DNA from: Dokdonia sp. Hel_I_53
GTDB lineage: Bacteria; Bacteroidota; Bacteroidia; Flavobacteriales; Flavobacteriaceae
Length of the DNA stretch: 64,000 bases
NCBI RefSeq assembly: GCF_007827465.1
Contig: NZ_VISL01000001.1
Coordinates: 2,313,001-2,377,000 of the forward strand
Direction: 5' to 3'
Below the pieces are notes generated by a model. The model saw only the letters and a list, made by a program, of their open reading frames with translations. It searched no databases and was not told where the DNA came from. Position numbers and translations under genes: made by a program. Shown piece by piece: positions 54,096 through 63,063 of the stretch. Numbering within the stretch: position 1 is the first letter of the stretch; the number at the start of each line of letters is the position of its first letter.

Positions 54096-54107
54096 CCTAG
54101 CAAATAT
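54089..54107. promoter_or_regulatory. Inverted repeat over the pdhB promoter
   Basis: ATATTTGC (54089-54096) and GCAAATAT (54100-54107) form a perfect 8-bp inverted repeat with a 3-base spacer. It overlaps the pdhB -7 element, a position suited to repression. Its right side matches that of the 53934-53957 palindrome. Confidence 0.7.
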
Positions 54108-54136
54108 TACAATATAACCAAAGGGGTATACTATTT

Positions 54137-55114
54137 ATGAGAACGATCCAATTTAGAGAAGCTGTCTGTGAGGCGATGAGCGAGGAAATGCGCAGAGATG
54201 AATCCGTTTATTTAATGGGTGAGGAGGTAGCAGAATATAATGGTGCTTACAAGGCTTCAAAAGGAATGCTTGATGAATTTGGTGCTAAGCGTGTAATTGA
54301 CACTCCTATCGCCGAGCTTGGTTTTGGAGGAATTGCTGTAGGAAGTACCATGACGGGATGTCGTCCTATCGTAGAGTACATGACCTTTAACTTTTCGCTA
54401 GTAGGTATTGATCAAATTATAAACAACGCAGCAAAAATCCGACAGATGTCAGGTGGTCAATTTCCTTGTCCTATCGTTTTTAGAGGTCCTACAGCTTCTG
54501 CAGGACAGTTAGGAGCTACGCATTCCCAAGCTTTTGAAAACTGGTTTGCAAATACACCTGGTCTTAAAGTAATCGTTCCTTCTAATCCTTATGATGCAAA
54601 AGGATTGCTCAAAGCCGCTATTAGAGATAACGATCCTGTGATCTTCATGGAGTCAGAACAAATGTATGGTGACAAAGGGGAAGTGCCAGACGGAGAATAT
54701 ATATTGCCTATTGGAGTAGCAGATATAAAAAGAGAGGGTACAGATGTAACCATCGTATCTTTTGGAAAGATTATAAAAGAAGCTTACAAAGCAGCAGATG
54801 AACTTGAAAAAGAAGGGATTTCTTGTGAGATCATAGATTTACGTACGGTACGACCTATGGATTATCAAGCAATTTTTGATTCTGTAAAAAAGACAAATCG
54901 ATTAGTGGTTCTTGAAGAGGCGTGGCCTTTTGGAAACATATCTACAGAAATTACCTATCAGGTTCAAGATAATTGTTTTGACTATCTAGATGCGCCTATT
55001 CAAAGAATTAATACAGCAGATACACCAGCGCCATACTCACCAGTATTACTTAAGGAGTGGTTACCTAATAGTGAGGATGTTATTAAAGCTGTTAAAAAAG
55101 TGTTGTATAAATAA
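54137..55114 (+). CDS. pdhB: Pyruvate dehydrogenase E1 component, beta subunit
   Basis: PdhB is half of the thiamine-diphosphate-dependent E1 that decarboxylates pyruvate. The 325 residues match the family closely: MGEEVAEYNGAYKASKGM, the E-L-G-F segment near residue 60, MTFNFSLVGIDQIINNAAK and EEAWPFGNISTEI. Length is normal. The alpha subunit and E2 are not nearby, so E1 genes are split in this organism. It is divergent from etfB with operator-like repeats between them, and a palindrome copy and terminator follow. Confidence 0.95.
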   Translation: MRTIQFREAVCEAMSEEMRRDESVYLMGEEVAEYNGAYKASKGMLDEFGAKRVIDTPIAELGFGGIAVGSTMTGCRPIVEYMTFNFSLVGIDQIINNAAKIRQMSGGQFPCPIVFRGPTASAGQLGATHSQAFENWFANTPGLKVIVPSNPYDAKGLLKAAIRDNDPVIFMESEQMYGDKGEVPDGEYILPIGVADIKREGTDVTIVSFGKIIKEAYKAADELEKEGISCEIIDLRTVRPMDYQAIFDSVKKTNRLVVLEEAWPFGNISTEITYQVQDNCFDYLDAPIQRINTADTPAPYSPVLLKEWLPNSEDVIKAVKKVLYK

Positions 55115-55115
55115 C

Positions 55116-55129
55116 GCTTTCGCGAAAGC
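55116..55129. repeat. 14-bp palindrome, copy 14
   Basis: Exact core starting one base after the pdhB stop codon and before its terminator, so it lies within the 3' untranslated region. Confidence 0.97.
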
Positions 55130-55142
55130 GGACTTATCTTTG

Positions 55143-55170
55143 ACCCTTTCCAGAAACGAAAGGGTTTTTT
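55143..55170 (+). terminator. Terminator of pdhB
   Basis: ACCCTTTC (55143-55150) pairs with GAAAGGGT (55158-55165) and is followed by a T-run. Confidence 0.85.
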
Positions 55171-55271
55171 ATTTAATTAATGTTTAGACTATTAGATGCA
55201 TTCTAAACGACTCAAATGTATTCCTTTTTTATGCAGCTCCTACTGGCTGTGAGGTTGAAAATGAAAAATCT

Positions 55272-57815
55272 ATGAGACTAAAACATTTTTGTGCGATAGC
55301 AGCCCTACTTTTTGCTACGTTGTTAGTTGCCCAAACAAAAGTAAGCGGCGAAGTATTTGACACTACTGGTAACCCAATACCATTTGCAAATGTCATTTTT
55401 GTAGGCTCTAACGAAGGTACTATTACTAATGAAAATGGTCGATTTTACTTAGAATCTGATGCAAGTTGGAACCAAGTACGCTTTTCCTTTATAGGCTTTT
55501 CAAATAAAATACTGGATCTTGACAAAAGCGTGAATTATGATCTAAAAATCACCTTAGATGAAGAACAAGGCACGCTAGATGAGGTAGTTATATTTACAGG
55601 TAAGACAGACAAGAAAAACAATCCTGCGATAGATTTGCTTCGTAAAATTTGGGATAATAAGCGTGAGAACGGATTAAAGCAATACAACCAGTATGCTTAT
55701 GATAAGTACGAGAAATTAGAATTTGACTTAAATACCATTGATAGCTCTCTCATTAATAGCAAAATATTTGATGGGATGGAATTTATTTTTGAGCAGACAG
55801 ATACGAGTAAGATTACAGGTAAAACCTACCTTCCCATATTTGTAAACGAGGCTTTCTCAAAAGTATATGGAGATAATATAATAAATAAGGAAAAAGAAAT
55901 TCTTGAAGGTAATAAGAATAGTGGCTTTAGTGAGAATCAGACCATTATTGGTTTTGTAAAGAGTTTGTACAGTGATTATGACATTTATGATAATTACTTA
56001 CAATTTTTTGATAAAAGTTTTACCTCTCCACTTTCACGCACGGGTATACAAACGTATAACTACATACTAGCAGATAGTGCTTACAGAGAAAATAAGTGGT
56101 GCTATAATATTATTTACTATCCTAGACGCAAAAATGAACTCACCTTTAAAGGTGACTTTTGGGTAAACGATTCTACCTACGCTATAAAGGAGATAAATAT
56201 GCAACTTTCTAAAAGTGCAAATGTAAACTGGATTAAAGAGATTTACATGGAGCAAGAATTTGATATTGTAAATGATTCCACTTTTTTACTTTCTAGAGAT
56301 TATTTCCTGTCAGATTTTGCCATAAACAAAAAAGAATCTTCTCGAGGTATGTATGGTAAACGTACAACGCTCTATGACAATCACTCATTTAATAATGAAT
56401 TAAACAAAGATTTTTACGACAAGGAAGTATACAATTACGATAAAGATATTTATAATCGTGATGATGCTTTCTGGGAAGAAAACAGACTCGAGAAGCTAAG
56501 TGATGATGAGCAAGGTGTTTATAAGATGCTAGACACGCTTAAAACTGTTAAAAAGTTCAGAAACTTATATAATGTAGGTTCTATTTTGGCTTCTGGGTAT
56601 TATGAGATCCCTAGTCTTAACTTTGACTATGGTCCTATTTTTGCAACTTTTGGTTTTAATGAGGTAGAAGGATTAAGGTTAAGAGCTGGAGGTAGAACAT
56701 ACTTTACGCAGAATGATCCTTGGAGATTAGAAGGTTTTGTGGCTTACGGATTAAAAGATGAACGTGGTAAGTTTGGGATTTCTGGAAAATGGTTGTTAGA
56801 CAAGAAAAGTAGACTTATACTGTCTGGAGGTTACCGTCAAGATGTAGAGCAAATAGGAGCAAGCTTAACGACCTCTCGAGATGTGTTAGGTAGAAATCTA
56901 GCATCTTCATCATTAGTAAACACAGCAACTAATGATAAATTGACAAATATCCAGCTCGTTAATGTTGCCGCCGAAATTGAGGTAGTACGTAATTTACAAG
57001 TTCGTACAGACTTCTCATTACGAACTTTAAAATCTGCTTCAGAAACATTTAGTCTTGATTATTATACTGATGAGACAGAAACCACCACCACTGGTGAGCT
57101 AAAACAAGCAGAATTTGTTTTTACCACTATCTGGGAACCTGGAAAGAAAACCTCTGGATTTGGAGTAGAACGTAGAGTGACTAATGAATGGTTTCCTAGT
57201 TTTTACGCCAGCTATACTAGAGGAACAGATGGAGTTTTAGGGAGTGATTTTAGTTATGACAAGGTGCAGTTTTCTGCAAGAAAAGCCATACGTCTAGGAG
57301 GTATAGGAACATTAAATGCCTCTACAGAAATAGGGAAAACCTTTGATGAAGTACCATTAGCCTTATTAAGTCCAGTACCCGGGAACCAATCTTTGTTTTC
57401 TATATTTAATACTTTTAGTCAACTTAATTTTTATGAGTTTACTACAGATGAATATGTTTCAGTACAATTAGAGCATAATTTTGGTGGTCGCATCTTCAAT
57501 AGAATACCATTTCTAAAAGGTCTCAATTTGAGAGAGATTATAGGAGTACGCGGGATCATCGGTGATATCTCACAAGGTAATATTGATTTAAATAGACCTG
57601 CCTTTCAAGATTTATTATTTGAAGAGGGAGATATCATAACTGCGATTACTCCAGAGATGATAGCACCTAATCTTGAACCTTATTATGAATATAGTATTGG
57701 CGTTGGTAACATTTTTAAAGTGTTTCGTATCGATTTTAATTTTAGAGGAAATTACAGGGAATTACCAGACGCTAGAAAATTTGGAGTGACAGGTAGCTTT
57801 GGATTTTACTTTTAA
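55272..57815 (+). CDS. DUF5686 / carboxypeptidase-regulatory-like outer-membrane protein
   Basis: This 847-residue protein has a signal peptide (cleavage near Ala20-Gln21) and a carboxypeptidase-regulatory-like domain (about 23-105, VFDTTGNPIPFANVIFVGS). The DUF5686 region has NPAIDLLRKIWDNKRENGL and the repeated Y-D-K motifs. A C-terminal beta-barrel ends GVTGSFGFYF. The family is widespread in Bacteroidota outer membranes, without an assigned substrate. It is a single gene followed by the ppa promoter region. Confidence 0.88.
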   Translation: MRLKHFCAIAALLFATLLVAQTKVSGEVFDTTGNPIPFANVIFVGSNEGTITNENGRFYLESDASWNQVRFSFIGFSNKILDLDKSVNYDLKITLDEEQGTLDEVVIFTGKTDKKNNPAIDLLRKIWDNKRENGLKQYNQYAYDKYEKLEFDLNTIDSSLINSKIFDGMEFIFEQTDTSKITGKTYLPIFVNEAFSKVYGDNIINKEKEILEGNKNSGFSENQTIIGFVKSLYSDYDIYDNYLQFFDKSFTSPLSRTGIQTYNYILADSAYRENKWCYNIIYYPRRKNELTFKGDFWVNDSTYAIKEINMQLSKSANVNWIKEIYMEQEFDIVNDSTFLLSRDYFLSDFAINKKESSRGMYGKRTTLYDNHSFNNELNKDFYDKEVYNYDKDIYNRDDAFWEENRLEKLSDDEQGVYKMLDTLKTVKKFRNLYNVGSILASGYYEIPSLNFDYGPIFATFGFNEVEGLRLRAGGRTYFTQNDPWRLEGFVAYGLKDERGKFGISGKWLLDKKSRLILSGGYRQDVEQIGASLTTSRDVLGRNLASSSLVNTATNDKLTNIQLVNVAAEIEVVRNLQVRTDFSLRTLKSASETFSLDYYTDETETTTTGELKQAEFVFTTIWEPGKKTSGFGVERRVTNEWFPSFYASYTRGTDGVLGSDFSYDKVQFSARKAIRLGGIGTLNASTEIGKTFDEVPLALLSPVPGNQSLFSIFNTFSQLNFYEFTTDEYVSVQLEHNFGGRIFNRIPFLKGLNLREIIGVRGIIGDISQGNIDLNRPAFQDLLFEEGDIITAITPEMIAPNLEPYYEYSIGVGNIFKVFRIDFNFRGNYRELPDARKFGVTGSFGFYF

Positions 57816-57886
57816 AACTTAAGGTTAAAAATAATCTTCTAATCTTGCTATTACTGTTATGTAACCTAAACTTAACATGTAAAATT

Positions 57887-57917
57887 TTGGCAGTAAAGCT
57901 ATTTCAGTGTATTTTTG
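57887..57917 (+). promoter_or_regulatory. Promoter of ppa
   Basis: TTG (57887-57889) and TATTTTTG (57910-57917) with a 20-base spacer are a full match to TTG-N17-23-TAnnTTTG. A second -7-like TACTTTTG follows at 57932-57939. The predicted leader is about 118 bases and contains a palindrome copy. Confidence 0.82.
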
Positions 57918-57984
57918 CACCCCGAAAGAAATACTTTTGATTATTTTGGGTATAACAATCTGATTTATAAAATATTAAAAGTTC

Positions 57985-57998
57985 GCTTTCGCGAAAGC
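57985..57998. repeat. 14-bp palindrome, copy 15
   Basis: Exact core in the predicted 5' leader of ppa, 43 bases before the ATG. Confidence 0.97.
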
Positions 57999-58041
57999 GT
58001 AATAGTAACCACATTTTAAAAATTTCTCAAACAATTTAGGA

Positions 58042-58602
58042 ATGAGTGATTATTTAGATGTTTTTTCAAAAGATATGACAGCAGAAAAAGTAACAACATT
58101 TGATGTATTAATTGAGATTCCAAAAGGAAGTCGAAATAAATATGAATACGATTTTGAATTAAAAAAAATACGATATGACCGTATGATTTTTTCTTCAATG
58201 ATGTATCCAGCAGATTATGGATTTATACCTGAAACGTTAGCACTTGATGGAGACCCTCTAGATGTTCTAGTACTTGTAACAGAGCCTACATTTCCAGGAT
58301 GTGTGATTGAGGTAAAACCTATAGGTGTCTTTCATATGGCAGATGAAAAAGGCCCAGACGAAAAAGTAATTTGTGTACCTGTTACAGATCCGTCTGCAAG
58401 TAAACTAACAGATCTTTCTGACTGTAACCCGCACCTTATTAAAGAAATTGAGCACTTCTTTCAAGTTTATAAAGATCTTGAAGAGAAAAAAGTTGATGTC
58501 GGAGGATGGGGAGATGTACATGAAGCAAGAGAGATTGTCGCTAAATGTATCGTACGTTACCAAGAATCTGACGTACCTCGTAGTGAGGTAAGTATCTATT
58601 AA
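58042..58602 (+). CDS. ppa: Soluble inorganic pyrophosphatase (family I)
   Basis: Ppa hydrolyses cytoplasmic pyrophosphate to phosphate, driving biosynthesis. The 186 residues carry the family I core: EIPKGSRNKYEYD, YPADYGFIP and the metal-binding DGDPLDVLVL (Asp69, Asp71, Asp74). Length is normal for bacterial enzymes. A membrane pyrophosphatase follows directly downstream behind a terminator, so the two enzymes sit side by side but are likely separate transcripts. Confidence 0.97.
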   Translation: MSDYLDVFSKDMTAEKVTTFDVLIEIPKGSRNKYEYDFELKKIRYDRMIFSSMMYPADYGFIPETLALDGDPLDVLVLVTEPTFPGCVIEVKPIGVFHMADEKGPDEKVICVPVTDPSASKLTDLSDCNPHLIKEIEHFFQVYKDLEEKKVDVGGWGDVHEAREIVAKCIVRYQESDVPRSEVSIY

Positions 58603-58650
58603 ATAATATTGATGTGATTTAAAAATCACATTTCCACAGAGTTAGCCCCA

Positions 58651-58680
58651 AGCCTCAACGCATTGCGTTGAGGCTTTTTT
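58651..58680 (+). terminator. Terminator of ppa
   Basis: AGCCTCAACGC (58651-58661) pairs with GCGTTGAGGCT (58665-58675) around a 3-base loop, followed by a T-run. A weaker hairpin (58613-58630, TGTGATTT / AAATCACA) lies just upstream. Confidence 0.92.
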
Positions 58681-58765
58681 AGTTTGAGTGATTTTCCTAC
58701 ATTAGCAGGTGTTAAAAATTTTAAGGGATTTATTGAAAATCCTTAACTAAACCAATTAAAAATTT

Positions 58766-61195
58766 ATGGAATCAATAATGATTTACGTTCCTATCGCGCT
58801 AGCAGCTCTAGGTCTTATTTTTATGCTTGTGAAACAATCTTGGGTAATGAAACAAGATGCAGGTGATGGTAAGATGAAAGAAATATCTGACCACATTTAT
58901 GAAGGTGCTCTCGCTTTCTTAAAAGCAGAATATAAATTACTTACCTTTTTTGTTATTATCGTGAGCATCTTACTAGCTGTGGTATCATTTATTGTACCTA
59001 CTACACACTGGTTAATTGTCATTGCATTTATATGTGGTGCTGTCTTCTCTGCATTTGCTGGTAATATAGGGATGAAAATTGCTACAAAAACAAATGTACG
59101 TACGACACAAGCAGCTCGGACAAGCCTGCCTAAAGCACTTAATATATCTTTTGGAGGAGGAACAGTAATGGGACTAGGTGTTGCAGGACTTGCAGTATTA
59201 GGCTTAACTGCATTTTTTATATTTTTCTTTCACTTCTTTATGGGTGGTGTATGGACAAATACTATGGATATGACCATTGTTTTGGAAACACTAGCCGGAT
59301 TCTCCCTTGGAGCAGAGTCTATTGCGCTTTTTGCAAGAGTAGGAGGTGGTATTTATACTAAGGCAGCAGATGTAGGTGCAGATTTAGTGGGTAAAGTGGA
59401 AGCAGGAATTCCTGAAGATGACCCTCGTAATCCTGCAACAATTGCAGATAACGTGGGAGATAATGTAGGAGATGTAGCTGGAATGGGAGCAGATTTATTT
59501 GGTTCATACGTTGCTACCGTACTTGCTGCGATGGTGCTAGGTAACTACGTAATAAAAGACATGGGCGGAAATATAGCAGATGATTTTGGCGGAATAGGTC
59601 CAATACTGTTGCCAATGGCCATTGCAGGTGTAGGTATTATCATTTCTATAATAGGGACGCTTTTAGTAAAAATTAAAAGTAATGATGCTAAGGAAGCCCA
59701 AGTGATGGGTGCACTTAATATAGGTAACTGGACTTCCATTGTTCTTGTAGCTTTGGCTTGTTTTGGATTATGTATTTGGATGCTTCCAGAGACGATGCAA
59801 ATGGAGTTTTTCGGAGAGGGATTAGTAGAAATATCCTCAATGCGCGTATTTTATGCCACCCTTGTAGGTCTAATTGTGGGCGCGGTAATTTCATCAGTGA
59901 CAGAATATTATACAGGATTAGGAAAATCGCCTATTCTCAAAATCGTACAACAATCGAGCACAGGTGCAGGTACAAACATCATAGCAGGTCTTGCTACTGG
60001 TATGATTTCTACATTTCCATCTGTATTATTATTTGCAGGAGCTATCTGGGCATCTTATGCGTTTGCCGGATTTTATGGAGTGGCGCTTGCTGCTTCAGCA
60101 ATGATGGCTACAACAGCTATGCAACTTGCCATTGATGCCTTTGGACCTATTTCTGATAATGCTGGAGGTATTGCAGAGATGAGCGAGCAAGAGCCTATCG
60201 TACGAGAGCGCACAGATATTCTTGATTCTGTAGGAAACACGACTGCGGCTACTGGAAAAGGCTTTGCTATTGCATCTGCAGCTTTAACTTCATTAGCATT
60301 ATTTGCTGCGTATGTTACATTTACTGGAATTGATGGTATTAATATTTTTAAAGCACCAGTCCTCGCCATGTTATTTGTGGGAGGTATGGTGCCAGTAGTT
60401 TTTTCTGCTCTGGCAATGAATGCTGTAGGTAAAGCTGCTATGGAAATGGTTCAAGAGGTACGTCGCCAGTTTAAAGAGATTCCAGGAATCATGGAAGGTA
60501 CTGGAAAACCAGAATATGATAAATGTGTGGCAATCTCTACTGAAGCTTCCTTAAAACAAATGTTATTACCAGGGGTGCTTACCATTGGGTTTCCATTAGT
60601 AATTGCTTTTGTTCCACTCGCATTTGGGATGAACCCTCTTGATATAGCAGAAATGTTAGGTGGATATATGGCTGGAGTAACTGTGAGCGGTGTGTTGTGG
60701 GCAATTTTTCAAAATAATGCAGGCGGAGCTTGGGATAACGCTAAGAAGTCTTTTGAAGCTGGTGTAATGATTAATGGAGAGATGACTTACAAAGGTTCTG
60801 ATGCACACAAAGCAGCAGTTACTGGTGATACAGTAGGGGATCCTTTTAAAGATACTTCTGGTCCATCCATGAATATATTAATAAAACTTACCTGTCTCAT
60901 AGGTCTTGTGATAGCACCTATTCTAGGTGGTCATACGGATGATATTGCTTTAAAAGGTGACATAGATATGGCCGTAGCAGTTATAGAAGCTGGGACTGAC
61001 GCTAGAGAGTTTAAAGAAGTTCAAAAAGAAATTCGTTTCTCAGTAGCAGAACGTGCGAATTCATTTGTAGGGACAGTTGAGGTGATCACAGATGATAACG
61101 GTGTTAAAACTACAGAAACAAAAGAATTTACAGGAACAGAAGCTGAGGTCAAAGCACAGATGAAAGCATTTGAAAACCAATTGAGGAAAAAATAG
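58766..61195 (+). CDS. hppA: Membrane-bound ion-translocating pyrophosphatase
   Basis: HppA couples pyrophosphate hydrolysis to pumping of H+ or Na+ across the inner membrane. The 809-residue protein has about 16 helices. The substrate-binding signature is present at about 207-245 ([20 protein letters not shown] followed by [17 protein letters not shown]). The segment [10 protein letters not shown] (490-499) has Ala and Gly at the positions that mark K+-dependent enzymes; K+-independent ones have Lys and Thr. Which ion is pumped I cannot tell. The charged C-terminal tail of about 60 residues is soluble. It follows ppa with a terminator between. Confidence 0.95.
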   Translation: MESIMIYVPIALAALGLIFMLVKQSWVMKQDAGDGKMKEISDHIYEGALAFLKAEYKLLTFFVIIVSILLAVVSFIVPTTHWLIVIAFICGAVFSAFAGNIGMKIATKTNVRTTQAARTSLPKALNISFGGGTVMGLGVAGLAVLGLTAFFIFFFHFFMGGVWTNTMDMTIVLETLAGFSLGAESIALFARVGGGIYTKAADVGADLVGKVEAGIPEDDPRNPATIADNVGDNVGDVAGMGADLFGSYVATVLAAMVLGNYVIKDMGGNIADDFGGIGPILLPMAIAGVGIIISIIGTLLVKIKSNDAKEAQVMGALNIGNWTSIVLVALACFGLCIWMLPETMQMEFFGEGLVEISSMRVFYATLVGLIVGAVISSVTEYYTGLGKSPILKIVQQSSTGAGTNIIAGLATGMISTFPSVLLFAGAIWASYAFAGFYGVALAASAMMATTAMQLAIDAFGPISDNAGGIAEMSEQEPIVRERTDILDSVGNTTAATGKGFAIASAALTSLALFAAYVTFTGIDGINIFKAPVLAMLFVGGMVPVVFSALAMNAVGKAAMEMVQEVRRQFKEIPGIMEGTGKPEYDKCVAISTEASLKQMLLPGVLTIGFPLVIAFVPLAFGMNPLDIAEMLGGYMAGVTVSGVLWAIFQNNAGGAWDNAKKSFEAGVMINGEMTYKGSDAHKAAVTGDTVGDPFKDTSGPSMNILIKLTCLIGLVIAPILGGHTDDIALKGDIDMAVAVIEAGTDAREFKEVQKEIRFSVAERANSFVGTVEVITDDNGVKTTETKEFTGTEAEVKAQMKAFENQLRKK

Positions 61196-61224
61196 CTATT
61201 TTTTCACTTTATTAAACCAATTCT

Positions 61225-61257
61225 AACCGCAAGACTTCCTAGGTCTTGCGGTTTTTT
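61225..61257 (+). terminator. Terminator of hppA
   Basis: AACCGCAAGAC (61225-61235) pairs with GTCTTGCGGTT (61243-61253) around a 7-base loop, followed by a T-run. Confidence 0.92.
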
Positions 61258-61382
61258 ATGCACAACAGTTAGGGTTTAATAAAAGTAACGTATAGCCGTA
61301 AATAAATTAAGGTTAACAAACCTTTACATTCTCTTTAAGGCTTATTAGTATGGTCTATAACTATCTTTAAATAAAAAAAGAT

Positions 61383-61916
61383 ATGATTTTACCTAGAAGC
61401 GAAATGCCAAACTTAGAACTAGAGTTAATAAATGGAACTAATTGGAAATTATCTGACCAAAATCCTGAAAACTTTACACTGCTTACTTTTTATAGAGGAC
61501 TTCATTGCCCAGTTTGCAAAAAGCAGTTAAAAGATCTCACCTCAAAGATTGAAGACTTTACAAAGCGAGGTGTAAACTTAATTGCAATAAGTATGGATTC
61601 AGAAAAGCGTGCAAATAAAGCCTCAGATGAGTGGGAGCTTACCTCACTGCCGCTGGCTTATAATTTACCTGCAGAAAAGGCAAAAGAATTAGGTCTACAT
61701 ATTTCTGAGGCCGTTTCAGATAAAGAACCAGATTTTTTTAGTGAGCCAGCGATGTTTCTTGTGCGTCCAGATGGGACACTGTATTTTTCATCAATCCAAA
61801 CGATGCCTTTTGCAAGGCCTCAATATGAAGATGTTTTAAATGCTATAGATTTTGTTCTCAAAGAAGACTATCCTGCACGTGGAGAGCTTAAAGGTATCCC
61901 AAAAGCAGTGTCATAG
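61383..61916 (+). CDS. Peroxiredoxin-like AhpC/TSA-family protein
   Basis: This 177-residue cytoplasmic protein has the thioredoxin/AhpC-TSA fold. Its active-site segment FYRGLHCPVCKKQL carries a C-x2-C pair (Cys42, Cys45) rather than the T-x2-C of typical peroxiredoxins. LVRPDGTLYFSSIQTMPFARP near the C-terminus is also typical of the family. It probably reduces peroxides or thiols, but the partner is unknown. It is a single gene, with a palindrome copy after it and an App1 gene next. Confidence 0.85.
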   Translation: MILPRSEMPNLELELINGTNWKLSDQNPENFTLLTFYRGLHCPVCKKQLKDLTSKIEDFTKRGVNLIAISMDSEKRANKASDEWELTSLPLAYNLPAEKAKELGLHISEAVSDKEPDFFSEPAMFLVRPDGTLYFSSIQTMPFARPQYEDVLNAIDFVLKEDYPARGELKGIPKAVS

Positions 61917-61951
61917 TATGCAACTAATTTTTAATTAAAATTAATCCATAC

Positions 61952-61965
61952 GCTTTCGCGAAAGC
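61952..61965. repeat. 14-bp palindrome, copy 16
   Basis: Exact core within TACGCTTTCGCGAAAGCGTA (61949-61968), between the peroxiredoxin and App1 genes (both plus strand), 28 bases before the App1 ATG. Confidence 0.97.
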
Positions 61966-61992
61966 GTAACCTCATAACAACCCATATAGCAT

Positions 61993-62997
61993 ATGTTTTC
62001 AAAAAATAAAGACCCCATTCAAATAGACGGCTATCAATCTTATGGTACAAAAGATCATCTGTATCTCATAGGTAGGGCATTAGAACATGAGGGAGTTAAT
62101 TTAGAGAAAACAGGTTTTATTTCTGCGTTTAAAAACGCTTTTAAGCAATTTGCTACAGATGAGTTGAGACATGCTAAATTAAGAGTAACATTGCCCGATG
62201 ATAGCGTTTTTTATACCACTACTGATGCAGAAGGCTATTTTAAAGTAGATGAAAAAGTAGAAGGTCTTGGAGAGTTAACTAATAGTGAGGGATGGCTACA
62301 ATTATATGTAAGTTTTGATGATGTAGATAAAGATGTGGTAGTGATTGGAAAAAATAAATTCCCTTGTGAGATGCTCATTCCTTCTCAAACCGCAGAGTAT
62401 GGTGTTATAAGTGATGTAGATGATACAATTTTGCACACAGGTGTGGCATCATTGTTAAAATGGCGGGTTATTTTTAATACTCTTTTTAAGGACGTTGGAA
62501 AGCGCACTTCGCTAAAAGGTGCCCCCGAGTTATATCAAAAATTACATAGAGGAAAGTCTGGAACAGCGGCAAATCCAATGTTTTACGTAAGTAATAGTCC
62601 TTGGAATTTATATAAATATTTAGAAACTTTTATACGTAATCAATTATTCCCTAAAGGACCTATCTTACTAAGAGATTTTAGAGGACCCTTTGAAAAAACA
62701 CCAAAGCCTGAGAAGCCTCATAAGCAGCATGAGATTCGCAATATTCTAAAGACGTATCCAGATCTAAAGTTTGTGCTTATAGGTGATAGTGGTGAGCATG
62801 ATGTAGATATATACCTAGAAGTTGCACAGGAATATCCAGAGCAGATTCTAGCGGTATATTTGAGGAGTGTAAATCACAAGAAAAAAGTGCTGCGAGTTCA
62901 AGGTGTTCTAAAGAAATATGAAACTACCCCCGCAGTACTCGTAGAGAAAAGTGAATTTGCAGAAGAACATGCAAGATCAATCGGTTTGATTAAGTAA
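61993..62997 (+). CDS. App1-family (DUF2183) phosphatidate phosphatase-like protein
   Basis: This 334-residue protein matches the App1/DUF2183 family, first described as a Mg-dependent phosphatidate phosphatase of yeast actin patches. The HAD-like catalytic motif is SDVDDTILHTG (140-150). Supporting segments are FYVSNSPWNLYKYLETFI, GPILLRDF and FVLIGDSGEHDVDIY. I see no signal peptide. Bacterial members are uncharacterised as far as I know, so the lipid substrate is inference. It ends at a bidirectional terminator shared with the dNK gene. Confidence 0.88.
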   Translation: MFSKNKDPIQIDGYQSYGTKDHLYLIGRALEHEGVNLEKTGFISAFKNAFKQFATDELRHAKLRVTLPDDSVFYTTTDAEGYFKVDEKVEGLGELTNSEGWLQLYVSFDDVDKDVVVIGKNKFPCEMLIPSQTAEYGVISDVDDTILHTGVASLLKWRVIFNTLFKDVGKRTSLKGAPELYQKLHRGKSGTAANPMFYVSNSPWNLYKYLETFIRNQLFPKGPILLRDFRGPFEKTPKPEKPHKQHEIRNILKTYPDLKFVLIGDSGEHDVDIYLEVAQEYPEQILAVYLRSVNHKKKVLRVQGVLKKYETTPAVLVEKSEFAEEHARSIGLIK

Positions 62998-63005
62998 CTA
63001 TAAAT

Positions 63006-63036
63006 AAAAAAGGCTGTCTAAGAGACAGCCTTTTTT
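63006..63036. terminator. Bidirectional terminator
   Basis: A 14-bp stem (63006-63019 with 63023-63036, A-run plus GGCTGTCT / AGACAGCC plus T-run) serves the App1 gene on the plus strand and the kinase gene on the minus strand. Confidence 0.92.
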
Positions 63037-63063
63037 ATATCTAAATAAGATGGTTGTTTTACA

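Noticed and set aside
1330..61965. The 14-bp palindromes as simple Rho-independent terminators
   Set aside because: Several copies lie in divergent promoter gaps, in 5' leaders and inside genes. True terminators with T-runs are found separately beside many copies, and the sequence is conserved far beyond what a hairpin needs.
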